Source: Topomyia yanbarensis (lineage: Eukaryota; Arthropoda; Insecta; Diptera; Culicidae). Taken from it: DNA of 64,000 bases. Numbering within the stretch: position 1 is the stretch's first letter; every line of letters starts with the position of its first letter. Of this stretch, positions 63,449 through 64,000 are shown piece after piece. Made by a program: the position numbers and the translations under genes. The stretch spans positions 185,698,372 to 185,762,371 of the forward strand of contig NC_080672.1 in the NCBI RefSeq assembly GCF_030247195.1. Reading direction: 5' to 3'. The notes under the pieces were generated by a model. The model saw only the letters and a program-made list of their open reading frames with translations. It did no database searches and had not been told where the DNA came from.

Positions 63449-64000
63449 TCACAAAAAAGCGTTGAAATGAAATCGCAGCTCCTGATATCACGCGATCTCT
63501 GAAGTGCATGCGTGCATAGTTCCAAATTTTTCTTCGACATCGACTTTTTCTAAAGGGACTTCCCAGTAGTATCCTTGATTTGAATTATTATCGCTAATCC
63601 TAATGCCAAAGAACAAATAAAAACCTCTCGAAAACGAACCGTTTGGGAAAATCATCATCATTACTGGAATTTTCATTTTCACGAATCTTTTCGATAACCT
63701 TCCATCACTTGCGTTAAAGCACTGGGTGCACAGTACTCTGAAAATCTAGCGAAATCGTATTAGGGCACCAGCGGGTCTAATTCAGAGCCATCTGCGCGGC
63801 GAGTTAAATCTGTAAAGAATACTAAAAATTAATTTCATACTTTTCAGTTCAGCAATTCGAGAGATCGTGCTCACCGCAAGCCATGAAAAATAGACTACGT
63901 TGTGAAGTGATGGTCACTATTTATTAAAAAATCACGGTTAAATAAAAAATAAAACTATTAAAAAATTTAAAATAGTTTATAAATTTCACAAACTTATTAG
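63449..64000. other. No recognisable gene (right edge)
   Basis: Short frames without known motifs. Nothing else is visible up to the end. Confidence 0.6.

Noticed and set aside
1..64000. tRNA, rRNA or snRNA genes
   Set aside because: I looked for B-box-like GGTTCGAATCC, rRNA core text and snRNA motifs and saw no convincing match; a covariance search would be decisive.

Overview
This is eukaryotic, AT-rich, repeat-dominated DNA that looks like a mosquito, most likely a culicine (inference). The grounds are the element families, short 56-59 bp introns with dipteran-type splice sites, insect-style divergent H2A/H2B histone remnants, and the C-terminal exons of a Vps34-type PI3-kinase with very high similarity to animal Vps34. 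There is no operon-like organisation, and no CRISPR array, tRNA or rRNA gene was seen. The only convincing host gene is the 3' end of Vps34 (57.3-58.2 kb, + strand).

Layout. 0.6-1.9 kb: a 1.3 kb TA-flanked MITE. 3.5-18.2 kb: a four-level nest. A dispersed repeat holds a decayed CR1-like LINE (3540-18159). That LINE holds a 6.1 kb I-group LINE on the minus strand (5915-16056, 14 bp target duplication). The I element in turn holds a 4.0 kb two-gene DNA transposon (9230-13254, 4 bp target duplication) with an uninterrupted, spliced TNP2-like transposase gene and a convergent DUF4806-like gene. 19.5-22.3 kb: a CR1 fragment and a third, 5'-truncated I-group copy. 22.6-25.0 kb: a Tigger-like TA-flanked element and a hairpin repeat. 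25.2-37.3 kb: two decayed histone repeat units (H2B, H2A, H3; then H2B, H2A, H4), recognisable by residual protein homology and the histone 3' stem-loop. The second unit is split by a 1.3 kb MITE and by a 7.4 kb composite insertion that carries a long-inverted-repeat DNA transposon and a ~500 bp tandem array. 38-41 kb: minisatellite and ~190 bp tandem repeats. 41.2-50.4 kb: a recent 2.16 kb tandem duplication, with a CR1-like LINE of two open reading frames (44995-49797) inserted in the second unit only. 50.4-56.0 kb: a second I-group LINE with frameshifts and a ~470 bp deletion. 56.5-59.5 kb: two copies of a psq-HTH (pogo-like) element in inverted orientation around the last two Vps34 exons. 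59.9-60.4 kb: a ~500 bp hexanucleotide satellite. 60.4-61.0 kb: a probable LTR. 61.8-63.5 kb: a 252 bp TA-flanked MITE and further short repeats.

Functionally the window is mostly a record of mobile-element insertions in intergenic or intronic DNA. The two-gene DNA transposon and the 45-50 kb CR1-like element have open coding regions and are the best candidates for recent mobility. The histone remnants show that a histone cluster fragment once sat here and decayed. All family assignments come from reading motifs and translated sequence by eye; no database search was run.
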